In this document: positions 1-8,428 of the stretch, one piece after another
Position numbering within the stretch: the stretch's first letter is position 1
Layout of the letters: the number at the start of each line of letters is the position of its first letter
NCBI GenBank assembly: GCA_947176355.1
Contig: CAMWQY010000010.1
Coordinates: forward strand, 1-19,407
DNA: 19,407 nt
DNA from: an uncultured Porphyromonadaceae bacterium
GTDB taxonomy: Bacteria > Bacteroidota > Bacteroidia > Bacteroidales > Muribaculaceae
Direction of reading: 5' to 3'
Position numbers and translations under genes: made by a program
The notes under the pieces: generated by a model
The model's database searches: none
Told to the model about the DNA's origin: nothing
Seen by the model: only the letters and a program-made list of their open reading frames with translations

Positions 1-983
1 CCGACAAACAGACGTGGAGCCACCGGATTGAACTCTCCAAAAAACATACGTTTTCTATTGACTGCCTGATCAAGTGGCTGGATGGTGGTTGAAGGTCCAA
101 GATCGGGATCTCTCCATGTGGATAAAGTCCATACTAATTCACCTTCCGGCGTAATTTCAATAGCCTGAGCAGGTGCGTTTAGAGAATCCATAGGTGTCTT
201 ACTCCACTCATTATACCAGTTATTTACAATCGTGTTGCCATTTTTGAGTCTTACTGCCTTTTGTGGTGAGGTGACGCCATAATCTGAAAGATGTTTTTCC
301 CATATAGTGTTGCCGCGCCGGTCTATTTCTTTGACAATACTGCCTTTCCCTACGATAAGAAGATTGTTTGCTTTTCCAACTTCAGCTACTGACCAGGGTC
401 CTGTAATATCCCAACGGTCGATTTCCCTTCCGTCGCTATTATATTCGGCTACAAATCCGAGTCCCATGTTTGCCACCAAGAGGGTTCCTCGCGATGTAAG
501 ACGAGCATTTCGGAATTGTCCATGCACGGATCCTTTTTCTGACACAGGAAGAGTGAACTCTTTAAGTATCTTTAGGGAGGGAATTTCCATTACAACGACC
601 TTTGCGGGCATTCCATTCTGAATGAAAAGCACTTTATCTTCTCCGATTGGCTGGATGGTATGAATCTCACAGCCTTCGGGAGCATCATAACTCCATACTG
701 TAGAGTGGTCCGGAGCTATTTCTGCAATTCCATATTGATGGGCGATCAACATATTTCCATCGGTCAGGAGTATTGCATCGCTAATTTCACCTTTACGGTC
801 GGATGCAAGATGTTCCCACTCGATTCCACCATTTTTTACGATAAACATTCGGGGTTGTTTGCTTTCTCCTGCATAGAAAAAGTCATGGCGTGTCAGATCC
901 GTCAAATTATCTGCATACGCCAACGCAGATGATGATAATGCAAGGGCCGTTACGGCTTTTAAGATAAGGTTGGTAGGTCTCAT
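1..983 (-). CDS. Secreted beta-propeller-like protein (3' end cut by the window edge)
   Basis: An open frame starts at ATG 983-981 and runs without a stop to base 1, giving 327 codons; the C-terminus is outside the window. The N-terminus, MRPTNLILKAVTALALSSSA then LAYA, is a typical Sec signal peptide with probable cleavage after AYA, so the protein is probably exported to the periplasm or surface. The mature part has repeating strands with phrases such as DGNMLIAHQYGIAEI, RGTLLVANMGLGFVAEYNSD, GNTIVNNWYNEW and EITPEGELVWTLSTW. This rhythm of about 45 residues (GNxLI, then EI/EY...G, then a W) is typical of PQQ-like or NHL-like propellers and resembles arylsulfotransferase-type propellers. 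No catalytic residues can be assigned, and the substrate is unknown. It has its own promoter just upstream and starts 58 nt after the preceding gene. The reading frame is certain; the fold is inferred from pattern only. Confidence 0.75.
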   Translation of the reverse strand, partial: MRPTNLILKAVTALALSSSALAYADNLTDLTRHDFFYAGESKQPRMFIVKNGGIEWEHLASDRKGEISDAILLTDGNMLIAHQYGIAEIAPDHSTVWSYDAPEGCEIHTIQPIGEDKVLFIQNGMPAKVVVMEIPSLKILKEFTLPVSEKGSVHGQFRNARLTSRGTLLVANMGLGFVAEYNSDGREIDRWDITGPWSVAEVGKANNLLIVGKGSIVKEIDRRGNTIWEKHLSDYGVTSPQKAVRLKNGNTIVNNWYNEWSKTPMDSLNAPAQAIEITPEGELVWTLSTWRDPDLGPSTTIQPLDQAVNRKRMFFGEFNPVAPRLFV

Positions 984-1007
984 GATTATAGGTTTAGTTT
1001 AGAAATG

Positions 1008-1039
1008 CAAAATAATAAAATATTTCGGATTTTTGCAAA
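1008..1039 (-). promoter_or_regulatory. Bacteroidetes-type promoter for the propeller gene
   Basis: On the minus strand, TTTG (1039-1036) is followed after 20 nt by TTATTTTG (1015-1008), one mismatch from the TAnnTTTG -7 consensus. The predicted start is about 20 nt upstream of the ATG at 983. The -33 element lies only 2 nt past the stop codon of the upstream gene, so the two genes probably have separate promoters. Confidence 0.5.
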
Positions 1040-1041
1040 TT

Positions 1042-2568
1042 TCATACGGAGATATTGATTTCCCAATACCCTCCCTTGTTTGGTCCCACTCTTCTGATTT
1101 TACCAGCCATGCGTAGTTTATCAAGATAGACCTGTACGGTGGATGTTGCCATTCCAGATAATTGTGCTAAATTGCTTATAGTTGTATTTGGATTATCAGC
1201 TATATATTTCAATAATAATTTTTCTTTCTTACCGATTTTGTCTTCTGTTCCGATTTCTTTACCGATTTCCTTACCGATTTTGTCTTCTGTTCTGTTTTCT
1301 TTACCGATTTTCTTACCGATTTTGTCTTCTTTACCAATTTCTTTACCAATTTCTTTACCGATTTTGTCTTCTTTGTCAGTTCCTTTATCGATTTCAGTAT
1401 CAAAATCTGTTAGAGATTTCCTCCAAAATATAACTCTGAATTGATCTCCTGAAGCTTCATTATGAAATTCAATATCTGGATCAGATTTAAGTGCACGAAT
1501 AATACCTGACCCTAACCCTCGATAATTCATTGTCTTCGAGCATAAAGTGGCCATAAGTTGATTACGCTGATAAGCATTACCCATCTTAATATCTTCCACC
1601 GTCAATGTCGGGTGCAAAGCACCCGGACTAATTATTTCCACTCTATTATCAAATATTAGCAATCTTATAGGAGCTGCTTTTAACCATGATCTATGAACTA
1701 ATGCATTCTGTAAGATTTCAGATAAAGCTACTTCAGGTATCTCCAATTTCCCTGTTGAGTTGAAATTTTGATTTGCTTGAACGCGATGAAGGCATGAGAT
1801 GATAAAACGCAAACCTTCATCAAACAATCTTTGTATTGGTCCGTCGATATCTACGCTACTTCTATATTCCGTACCCCCTATGCTATTACCATAAAACCAA
1901 ACAGCCTTTATATTAAATGCAGGACATTTAAGTTGAGGCTTTTTGCCAAAATACATAAGACCTCCCAGAGTAGCTTCTCCGTTTTCATCGAGAATAAAAA
2001 GATTCTGCAAAGCTTTTTCTAATGGCATTCCAAGATTATCGGAAGATAATCCTAATGTCCTTTCAAAATAATCATTGAGTAAATAATGGTCAAGGTCATT
2101 TACAGATGTGCCGCGAATTGGTTGACGATCCGGTTGGAAGTTGCCTGACTGTGCGAAAAGACGAAGCATTTCATTAGCATCAGTTACACGCCGTTTATCC
2201 GGTCCTTGCTTAACGTATACCTCTCCTTTGTTATTAGTATAAGGAGTAGATATTCCGCGACTTACAGAAACTATCATAACTGTTTTCCCATCTACAGTCT
2301 TAGACTCAACCTTAGGAAATACCGACGGATGCACTCCAATATCTGCTGCACTTGCAATAAGGGTACCTATATCCTGAAGTTGCTTATATGAAAGACCAAC
2401 AATCTCACCGGTTTTATCGTTTATACCTATAAAAATACTGCCTCCATCTGAGTTCGAGAATGCAATAAGTTCATTTGCTATATCTTCAGCTTTCTTGAAT
2501 AGAAGTTTAAATTGTATCGTAGATGTCTCTCCGCATTTTACAATATCCTTAATTTCTTTGGCAGTCAT
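1042..2568 (-). CDS. AlbA_2 (Schlafen-type) / HATPase / winged-helix putative regulator
   Basis: 508 aa, ATG at 2568, stop TGA at 1044-1042. Residues about 10-125 form an AlbA_2 domain: the opening GETSTIQFK, then ELIAFSNSDGGSIFIGI, and the closing VYVKQGPDKRRVTD are characteristic. Residues about 270-385 look like the HATPase_c_4 module (EIPEVALSEILQNALVHR, then YRGLGSGI as the ATP-lid glycine motif). Residues 400-447 are a repetitive Lys/Glu/Ile/Gly linker, and about 449-508 form a winged helix (NTTISNLAQLSGMATSTVQV). Family members are annotated as ATP-binding or putative DNA-binding transcriptional regulators; the target is unknown. It has its own promoter and sits between the purine operon terminator and the propeller gene. 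A sampled row within it is about 32% GC against about 50% in purB, suggesting a different origin. Family assignment is firm, function is not. Confidence 0.85.
   Translation of the reverse strand: MTAKEIKDIVKCGETSTIQFKLLFKKAEDIANELIAFSNSDGGSIFIGINDKTGEIVGLSYKQLQDIGTLIASAADIGVHPSVFPKVESKTVDGKTVMIVSVSRGISTPYTNNKGEVYVKQGPDKRRVTDANEMLRLFAQSGNFQPDRQPIRGTSVNDLDHYLLNDYFERTLGLSSDNLGMPLEKALQNLFILDENGEATLGGLMYFGKKPQLKCPAFNIKAVWFYGNSIGGTEYRSSVDIDGPIQRLFDEGLRFIISCLHRVQANQNFNSTGKLEIPEVALSEILQNALVHRSWLKAAPIRLLIFDNRVEIISPGALHPTLTVEDIKMGNAYQRNQLMATLCSKTMNYRGLGSGIIRALKSDPDIEFHNEASGDQFRVIFWRKSLTDFDTEIDKGTDKEDKIGKEIGKEIGKEDKIGKKIGKENRTEDKIGKEIGKEIGTEDKIGKKEKLLLKYIADNPNTTISNLAQLSGMATSTVQVYLDKLRMAGKIRRVGPNKGGYWEINISV
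1228..1372 (-). repeat. In-gene minisatellite, 42-bp period (14 aa), about 3.5 copies
   Basis: The plus-strand 16-mer accgattttgtcttct occurs exactly at 1231, 1273, 1315 and 1357, always 42 bp apart. In the protein this is a 14-residue unit starting EDKIGK at residues 400, 414, 428 and 442 (for example EDKIGKEIGKEIGK). Within it runs a 12-bp sub-repeat coding IGKE. Both periods are multiples of three, so copy-number change would alter the linker between ATPase and winged helix without shifting the frame. Confidence 0.95.
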
Positions 2569-2598
2569 ATAAAAAACAATCTATAATTATTGATAATG

Positions 2599-2629
2599 CA
2601 AAGTTAATGATTATTTTTGAAATATGAAA
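2599..2629 (-). promoter_or_regulatory. Bacteroidetes-type promoter for the AlbA_2 gene
   Basis: On the minus strand TTTC (2629-2626) is followed after 19 nt by TAACTTTG (2606-2599), a perfect TAnnTTTG -7 element. The expected start lies about 25 nt upstream of ATG 2568. The -33 element is part of the T-run of the purine operon terminator. Confidence 0.6.
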
Positions 2630-2663
2630 AATCCGCTGATGCGAAAACGAATCAGCGGATTTT
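2626..2663 (-). terminator. Intrinsic terminator of the purine operon
   Basis: A perfect 13-bp stem (2651-2663 with 2628-2640, core ATCCGCTGAT) closes a 10-nt loop. On the minus strand it is followed by a short T run (TTTTT, partly in the stem). It begins 26 nt after the guaA stop codon and no other operon gene follows, so it is the natural end of the purE-guaA transcript. Confidence 0.85.
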
Positions 2664-2689
2664 GATAATTTTATATTTAATAATTGTAA

Positions 2690-4216
2690 TTACTCCCACT
2701 CTATTGTGGCTGGTGGCTTGGAGGAGATGTCGTAGACTACGCGGTTGATGCCGCGGACTTTGTTGATGATTTCGTTGCTGACCTTTGCGAGGAACTCGTA
2801 GGGGAGATGCACCCAGTCGGCTGTCATACCATCAGTTGAGATCACAGCTCTAAGTGCGCAGCAACGTTCGTAAGTGCGCTCATCGCCCATCACGCCTACA
2901 CTCTGCACAGGGAGCAAGATTGCTCCTGCTTGCCATACCTGGTCATAAAGACCAGCCTCTCGGAGATTGCTGATGAAGATATCGTCTGCTTGCTGAAGCA
3001 CATGTACTTTCTCAGCAGTCACTTCTCCAAGAATGCGGATACCAAGACCGGGCCCCGGGAAAGGATGACGCCCGAGAAGCTGCGGATCGATACCAAGTGC
3101 TTTGCCCACGCGGCGAACTTCATCCTTAAAGAGGAGACGAAGTGGCTCCACAACTTTAAGATTCATCTTCTCCGGCAGACCACCTACGTTATGGTGAGAC
3201 TTGATGGTGCATGAAGGTCCGTTGACGCTTACACTCTCGATGACATCCGGATAGATAGTGCCCTGCGCAAGCCAACGCGCGCCATTGAACTTCTGAGCCT
3301 CCTCGTTGAAGACTTCCACAAAGTCTCTGCCGATAATCTTTCTCTTTTGTTCAGGATCTGTCACTCCGGCAAGGTCGGTATAGAATCTTTCGCTTGCATC
3401 TACACCTTTTACATTAAGCCCCATGCCTTTGTATTGCTCAAGAACTCCTTCAAACTCATTTAGACGGAGAAGTCCGTTGTTGACGAAGATACACTGCAGA
3501 TTGTGGCCAATAGCTTTGTTGAGAAGCACTGCTGCTACAGTGGAATCAACGCCACCGGAAAGTCCGAGTATCACCTGGTCGTCACCAATTTTGGCTTTCA
3601 ATTCGGCAACGGTGGTCTCAATGAATGAATCAGGACTCCAGGAGCCGGAGCATCCGCAGATGCCGATCACATAGTTGCGGAGCAACTGAGTGCCATCAGT
3701 CGAATGATATACCTCGGGATGGAATTGGATACCCCACGTCTGTTCTCCCTCAATGTGGTAAGCGGCTACACGGACATTCTCGGTGCTTCCAATGATGTGG
3801 AATGACTCGGGAATGTCAGTGATGGTATCGCCATGGCTCATCCATACCTGAGTAGGAGAGGGGAGTCCATGCATCAGTGGGTCAGAGTCGTCAACTACAG
3901 TGAGCATTGCACGACCGTATTCACGGCTCGGAGCGCCCTTTACTGTGCCTCCTGCCATTTGGGCAAGGAGCTGTGCTCCATAGCAGACTCCAAGAAGCGG
4001 AAGCTTTCCTTTGAAGGCTTCAAGAGATGGCTTTGGAGCCTCTGGATCGTTGACAGAATACGGGCTTCCTGAAAGTATCACTCCTTTCACATCGGAGTCA
4101 ATCTCCGGCACCTTGTGGAAGGGATGTATCTCACAATACACATTGAGCTCACGCACTCTTCTTGCGATAAGCTGAGTATACTGCGATCCAAAGTCAATTA
4201 TTAATATCTTTTCCAT
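2690..4216 (-). CDS. guaA: GMP synthase (glutamine-hydrolysing)
   Basis: 508 aa, of ordinary GuaA length. It converts XMP to GMP using ATP and glutamine, the last step of the guanine branch, in the cytosol. The N-terminal class I glutamine amidotransferase has its triad visible: Cys78 (LLGVCYGAQ), His166 and Glu168 (IQFHPEVYH). The ATP pyrophosphatase domain follows, with the P-loop LSGGVDST at about 219-226. The C-terminal dimerisation and XMP-binding part ends in KPPATIEWE, as usual for the family. ATG 4216 lies 1 nt after the guaB stop (TGA 4220-4218), so the two genes are probably translationally coupled. It is the last gene of the operon and is followed by a strong terminator. Confidence 0.98.
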   Translation of the reverse strand: MEKILIIDFGSQYTQLIARRVRELNVYCEIHPFHKVPEIDSDVKGVILSGSPYSVNDPEAPKPSLEAFKGKLPLLGVCYGAQLLAQMAGGTVKGAPSREYGRAMLTVVDDSDPLMHGLPSPTQVWMSHGDTITDIPESFHIIGSTENVRVAAYHIEGEQTWGIQFHPEVYHSTDGTQLLRNYVIGICGCSGSWSPDSFIETTVAELKAKIGDDQVILGLSGGVDSTVAAVLLNKAIGHNLQCIFVNNGLLRLNEFEGVLEQYKGMGLNVKGVDASERFYTDLAGVTDPEQKRKIIGRDFVEVFNEEAQKFNGARWLAQGTIYPDVIESVSVNGPSCTIKSHHNVGGLPEKMNLKVVEPLRLLFKDEVRRVGKALGIDPQLLGRHPFPGPGLGIRILGEVTAEKVHVLQQADDIFISNLREAGLYDQVWQAGAILLPVQSVGVMGDERTYERCCALRAVISTDGMTADWVHLPYEFLAKVSNEIINKVRGINRVVYDISSKPPATIEWE

Positions 4217-4217
4217 A

Positions 4218-5690
4218 TCAATTACCTCGGGTATAGTTGGGTGCTTCTTTGGTGATTGTGACGTCGTGGGGATGGTTCTCTACTACAGCGGCTGAAGTGA
4301 TCTTCACGAATTTTGCATCATGCAGATGATCGATGTCGGGAGCCCCGACATATCCCATACCGCTACGGAGACCACCTACGAGCTGATATACAGTCTCACT
4401 GAGAGAGCCTTTGTATGGCACGCGAGCCTCAATGCCTTCCGGCACGAACTTGCTGCTGTCTGTCTTCTCGCTCTGGAAGTAACGGTCTTTTGACCCTGCC
4501 TGCATAGCAGAGATACTTCCCATGCCGCGATATGACTTAAACTTACGGCCATTGTAGATGATGGTCTCACCCGGAGATTCCTCAGTGCCGGCAAACATTG
4601 AACCCATCATAACGCTATCTCCACCTGCTGCGAGTGCCTTTACCACGTCGCCTGAATAGCGTAGGCCACCGTCGGCAATGACCGGGACCCCAAGTTCATG
4701 GGCTGCCTTGGCTGCCTCGAAAATAGCTGTAAGCTGCGGAACACCCACACCTGCCACGATACGTGTAGTGCAGATTGAGCCCGGACCTATACCTACTTTT
4801 ATGCCATCTGCCCCGGCAGCAATAAGGAATTTGGCAGCATCAGCAGTTGCGATATTGCCCACGACAACGTCGAGTTCAGGATATGCAGCCTTAACTTTCT
4901 TAAGTGTGTTGACTACGTTCTGGCTGTGTCCGTGAGCTGTGTCGATGACTACAGCATCTGCTCCGGCTTCAACGAGGGCTTTTACGCGATCGAGTGTGTC
5001 AGATGTGACTCCTACGCCGGCAGCTACACGCAGACGACCTTTGCTGTCTTTTGCAGCGTTAGGATAATCCTTGATTTTTGTGATGTCTCGATAGGTGATA
5101 AGACCTACAAGTTTTCCATCCTCATCCACTACGGGAAGTTTCTCAATCTTATGCTTCAAAAGGATTTCAGAAGCCTCGGAAAGACTTGGATTATTGGTAG
5201 TGATAAGGTTTTCTTTTGTCATCACATCCTTGATAAGGATAGTCATGTCTTTTTGGAAACGCAGGTCGCGGTTAGTCACGATACCCTCGAGTTTTCCTTC
5301 AGCATCTACCACCGGAATACCACCGATATGATTATCATGCATCAGCTGAAGAGCATCTCCTACCGTCTGGTCGCCATGTATAGTCACGGGATCATAGATC
5401 ATGCCTGATTCGGCACGCTTTACGCGGCGCACCTGGTCAGCCTGCGCCTGGATGCTCATATTTTTGTGGATCACTCCGATGCCACCCTGACGCGCAATTG
5501 CAATTGCCATATCCGATTCAGTGACGGTGTCCATCGCAGCAGACACGAATGGTATATTAAGGGGTATATTGCGTGAGAAGCGTGTCGCAAGCTTTACTTC
5601 GCTCGGGATCACTTCTGAATATGCAGGGATTAACAATACATCATCAAATGTAAAGCCATCTAATGCTATTTTTTCATCTAAAAAACCCAT
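4218..5690 (-). CDS. guaB: Inosine-5'-monophosphate dehydrogenase
   Basis: 490 aa, the standard length for a CBS-containing IMPDH. It oxidises IMP to XMP with NAD+, the first committed step to GMP. The TIM-barrel catalytic domain is split by two CBS motifs (about 97-145 and 157-207), a regulatory nucleotide-binding Bateman module. The catalytic loop [15 protein letters not shown] places the nucleophile at Cys307. [13 protein letters not shown] and [12 protein letters not shown] are the phosphate-binding and flap-side motifs. ATG 5690 lies 12 nt after the purA stop, and the gene ends 1 nt before guaA. There is no repeat linker on either side, unlike the upstream junctions. Confidence 0.98.
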   Translation of the reverse strand: MGFLDEKIALDGFTFDDVLLIPAYSEVIPSEVKLATRFSRNIPLNIPFVSAAMDTVTESDMAIAIARQGGIGVIHKNMSIQAQADQVRRVKRAESGMIYDPVTIHGDQTVGDALQLMHDNHIGGIPVVDAEGKLEGIVTNRDLRFQKDMTILIKDVMTKENLITTNNPSLSEASEILLKHKIEKLPVVDEDGKLVGLITYRDITKIKDYPNAAKDSKGRLRVAAGVGVTSDTLDRVKALVEAGADAVVIDTAHGHSQNVVNTLKKVKAAYPELDVVVGNIATADAAKFLIAAGADGIKVGIGPGSICTTRIVAGVGVPQLTAIFEAAKAAHELGVPVIADGGLRYSGDVVKALAAGGDSVMMGSMFAGTEESPGETIIYNGRKFKSYRGMGSISAMQAGSKDRYFQSEKTDSSKFVPEGIEARVPYKGSLSETVYQLVGGLRSGMGYVGAPDIDHLHDAKFVKITSAAVVENHPHDVTITKEAPNYTRGN

Positions 5691-5702
5691 ATTTTATCTA
5701 AT

Positions 5703-6995
5703 TTAGAATTCTTTAAGTTTTTCTGAGATCATAATGGTCTGGGAGCGGTCAGGACCTACGGAGATTATGCCGACTTTAGTGCCGGTGAGTTCCTCGATCT
5801 TTCTGACGTATGCCTTTGCTGCTTCCGGAAGTTCATCGTAGCTCTTGCAGCCTGTGATGTCTTCTTTCCATCCTTCCATCTCAATGTAAATTGGCTTGCA
5901 CTGAGCAAGTTTATGGATAGTGGAAGGAGGAGACATCACTTCCTTGCCGTCGAGTTCGTAGCCCACGCATATCTTGACTTTGTCGAGACCTGAAAGGACA
6001 TCAAAAAGCATCAGTGCCCAATAGTCGATGCCGGCAAGGCGTGATGTATAGCGTGCTACTACAGCATCAAACCAGCCGATGCGGCGAGGACGGCCTGTAA
6101 CTGTGCCGTATTCGTGGCCTCTTTCTCGGATTTCATGGGCTGTCTCATCAAATAGTTCTGTCGGGAACGGACCTTCGCCTACGCGAGTGCAATATGCTTT
6201 GGCGACGCCCACTACATTCTCAATCCATTTTGGAGCTATGCCTGCACCCTGAGAGATGCTTGCTGCAGAGGGGCAAGAAGAAGTCACGTAAGGATATGTG
6301 CCATGGTCGATGCAGAGCATCATGCCCTGAGCACCTTCAAAAAGTATCTTGGCATCGCTATGGATAGCATCGTCAATGAGCAGACTTGTGTCGCAGATAC
6401 GCGGACCGAGCACTTTCGCTATTTCCATATACTGATCGTATACAGTCTGATAATCGAGCGGCTCAAGACCATACATCTTTAGTTCCATATTCTTTACTTC
6501 GAGAGCAGCTTTCAGACGCTCTGCGAAGTATTCCGGGTCAAGAAGGTCGCCCATGCGAAGTCCGATACGTGAGTATTTATCGGTATAAGCAGGACCGATA
6601 CCTTTCTTAGTGGTGCCTATCTTTGCGTCACCTTTAAGGCTCTCGCTTGCGCCGTCGAGCATGCTATGCCATGGCATGACCATTGCAGCACGGTCTGAGA
6701 TGTAAAGCTGATATTCGGTGATACCTTGATTGTGTAGCTTTTCAAGCTCAGCGATCACTGAAACAGGGTTGACCACCATGCCGTTTGCCATTACATTGAC
6801 GGTCTTGGGATTGAAAATACCTGACGGTATGCTCTGAAGAGAGTATTTCTTGCCGTCAAACATCACAGAATGGCCTGCATTATTGCCACCCTGATAACGC
6901 ACCACCATATCGGCGCGGCAAGCAAAATAATCGGTAATTTTTCCTTTGCCCTCGTCTCCCCACTGGGAGCCGGTGACAACTAATCTTTCGCTCAT
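5703..6995 (-). CDS. purA: Adenylosuccinate synthetase
   Basis: 430 aa, normal for PurA. It joins IMP and aspartate with GTP to make adenylosuccinate, the first step to AMP. The N-terminal GTP-binding signature QWGDEGKGK carries catalytic Asp14, and GGNNAGHS carries His42. GTTKKGIGPAYTDK and VTGRPRRIGWFDAV are further family motifs. It follows purB, whose enzyme acts on its product, across a 62-nt hairpin-forming repeat linker, and precedes guaB by 12 nt. This places both branches from IMP side by side. No missing residue or frame problem is visible. Confidence 0.98.
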   Translation of the reverse strand: MSERLVVTGSQWGDEGKGKITDYFACRADMVVRYQGGNNAGHSVMFDGKKYSLQSIPSGIFNPKTVNVMANGMVVNPVSVIAELEKLHNQGITEYQLYISDRAAMVMPWHSMLDGASESLKGDAKIGTTKKGIGPAYTDKYSRIGLRMGDLLDPEYFAERLKAALEVKNMELKMYGLEPLDYQTVYDQYMEIAKVLGPRICDTSLLIDDAIHSDAKILFEGAQGMMLCIDHGTYPYVTSSCPSAASISQGAGIAPKWIENVVGVAKAYCTRVGEGPFPTELFDETAHEIRERGHEYGTVTGRPRRIGWFDAVVARYTSRLAGIDYWALMLFDVLSGLDKVKICVGYELDGKEVMSPPSTIHKLAQCKPIYIEMEGWKEDITGCKSYDELPEAAKAYVRKIEELTGTKVGIISVGPDRSQTIMISEKLKEF

Positions 6996-7015
6996 GTGTT
7001 ATTATTTCTTTTGAA

Positions 7016-7052
7016 TAATTGGTCTAATTAGACTAATTAGACCAATTAGACT
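7016..7052 (-). repeat. purB-purA linker: 4 x 9-bp tandem units forming a palindrome
   Basis: Minus-strand units GTCTAATTG, GTCTAATTA, GTCTAATTA, GACCAATTA lie end to end at 7051-7016. The same bases make a perfect 15-bp inverted repeat (7017-7031 with 7033-7047), so the mRNA can form a hairpin between the purB stop (7058) and the purA ATG (6995). There is no long T run after it on the minus strand, so full termination is unlikely. Unit and arms recur in the linker on the other side of purB. Confidence 0.9.
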
Positions 7053-7057
7053 AATTA

Positions 7058-8353
7058 TTATTCGATTCCGTTACGCTTATAGATGTAATCTACGTTCTTG
7101 AGATAGTAATCGAGAGTGAAGCATGCTTCGAGTTCTTCCGGAGTTAGCATTTCCATGACTGCCGGAGTCTGTAGAAGTAGATCCTTGTAGTTGCTGCCTG
7201 TTGCCATGGCTTTCATCGCTACGGGCTGCACGGTGTCGTATGCCTGTTCGCGTACCCAGCCTTTGCCAATGAGGGCGTTCATCACGCGCTGTGCGAAGAT
7301 GACTCCATTGGTCATGTAGATGTCCGCTCTCATCTTATCTTCGAAAATGGTGAGGTTTTCGAGGATGCCCATCATGCGGTTGAGCATATAGTCAAGAAGT
7401 ATTGTGGCATCCGGCATGATGATTCGTTCGGTTGCTGAGTGCGAAATGTCGCGTTCATGCCAAAGGGCTACGTTTTCGTAGGCTGTTGCCATATAGCCAC
7501 GCATCACGCGAGCACATCCGCATATATTCTCGCTTCCAATTGGATTGCGCTTGTGAGGCATCGCGCTCGATCCTTTCTGTCCTTTGCCAAAAGCTTCTTC
7601 CACTTCATGCACTTCCGTACGCTGAAGGTTGCGCACTTCCATTGCCATTTGCTCCAGACTTGATGCTATTAAGGCGAGAGTAGCCATATAGTAAGCATGG
7701 CGATCGCGCTGAATCACCTGTGTGGAAACATCAGCAGAGTTAATGCCAAGATGTTCGCATACATAATCCTGAATAAAAGGAGGGATATTTGCAAAGTTAC
7801 CTACTGCACCGCTAAGTTTACCTACTTCGACACCTGCTGCTGCAAGTTTGAAACGCTCTACATTGCGCTTCATCTCAGCAAGCCAAAGCACCCATTTCAG
7901 ACCAAAGCTTGTAATGTCGGCATGTATGCCATGGGTACGTCCGATGCATGGAAGATTCTTGAAACGTATAGCTTGCTTTTTGAGCATTTCGCAGAATTTC
8001 TCAAGATCTTCTTTAATGATTTCATCTGCTTGCTTGAAGAGATATCCGTTTGCAGTGTCAACGACATCTGTCGAAGTCAGGCCATAGTGTACCCATTTGC
8101 GTTCCTCTCCGAGGCTTTCGCTGACGGCACGAGTGAATGCCACTACATCGTGACGAGTCTGCAACTCTATTTCCTTTATTCTGTCAATGTCGAAGGTAGC
8201 TTTGTCCCAGAGTTTCTTTACATCCTCCTCCGGAATGACGCCAAGTTTGCTCCAAGCCTCAGCAGCGAGGATCTCCACCTTCAGGTAGGCATCGAATTTA
8301 TTTTTCTCAGTCCAGACGCGACGCATCACGTCTCTTCCGTATCTGTCTGTCAT
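7058..8353 (-). CDS. purB: Adenylosuccinate lyase
   Basis: 431 aa, a fumarase/aspartase-superfamily lyase that splits SAICAR to AICAR and adenylosuccinate to AMP, releasing fumarate each time. The superfamily signature [16 protein letters not shown] (261-276) carries the catalytic serine loop. The general acid histidine is in GRTHGIHAD (His141), and TSTDVVDT (93-100) is the substrate-binding segment. Starts at ATG 8353 and ends with TAA. It is flanked on both sides by related 9-bp repeat linkers, 62 and 75 nt long. The dual role of the enzyme fits its place between the IMP-making genes and purA. Confidence 0.97.
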   Translation of the reverse strand: MTDRYGRDVMRRVWTEKNKFDAYLKVEILAAEAWSKLGVIPEEDVKKLWDKATFDIDRIKEIELQTRHDVVAFTRAVSESLGEERKWVHYGLTSTDVVDTANGYLFKQADEIIKEDLEKFCEMLKKQAIRFKNLPCIGRTHGIHADITSFGLKWVLWLAEMKRNVERFKLAAAGVEVGKLSGAVGNFANIPPFIQDYVCEHLGINSADVSTQVIQRDRHAYYMATLALIASSLEQMAMEVRNLQRTEVHEVEEAFGKGQKGSSAMPHKRNPIGSENICGCARVMRGYMATAYENVALWHERDISHSATERIIMPDATILLDYMLNRMMGILENLTIFEDKMRADIYMTNGVIFAQRVMNALIGKGWVREQAYDTVQPVAMKAMATGSNYKDLLLQTPAVMEMLTPEELEACFTLDYYLKNVDYIYKRNGIE

Positions 8354-8371
8354 TTTCTTGTCTTTATCTGA

Positions 8372-8426
8372 TTATTGGTCTAATTGGTCTAATTAGACTA
8401 ATTGGACTAATTAGACCAATTAGACT
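8372..8426 (-). repeat. purD-purB linker: 6 x 9-bp tandem units forming a 20-bp hairpin
   Basis: Minus-strand 9-mers GTCTAATTG, GTCTAATTA, GTCCAATTA, GTCTAATTA, GACCAATTA, GACCAATAA fill 8425-8372. Arms 8377-8396 and 8407-8426 are complementary at 19 of 20 positions (the odd pair is G-T), with a 10-nt loop. The structure begins 2 nt after the purD stop and ends 23 nt before the purB ATG. An 18-nt and a 20-nt stretch are identical to the purB-purA linker. Confidence 0.9.
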
Positions 8427-8428
8427 TA

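Noticed and set aside
1228..1372. CRISPR-like array of 16-bp repeats at 42-bp spacing
   Set aside because: The spacers are themselves repeats and the whole stretch is translated in frame within one conserved protein. It is a coding minisatellite.
7016..8426. Insertion sequence or transposon ends around purB
   Set aside because: The repeats are 9-bp tandem units in direct orientation, there is no transposase, and purB is a normal essential-type gene.
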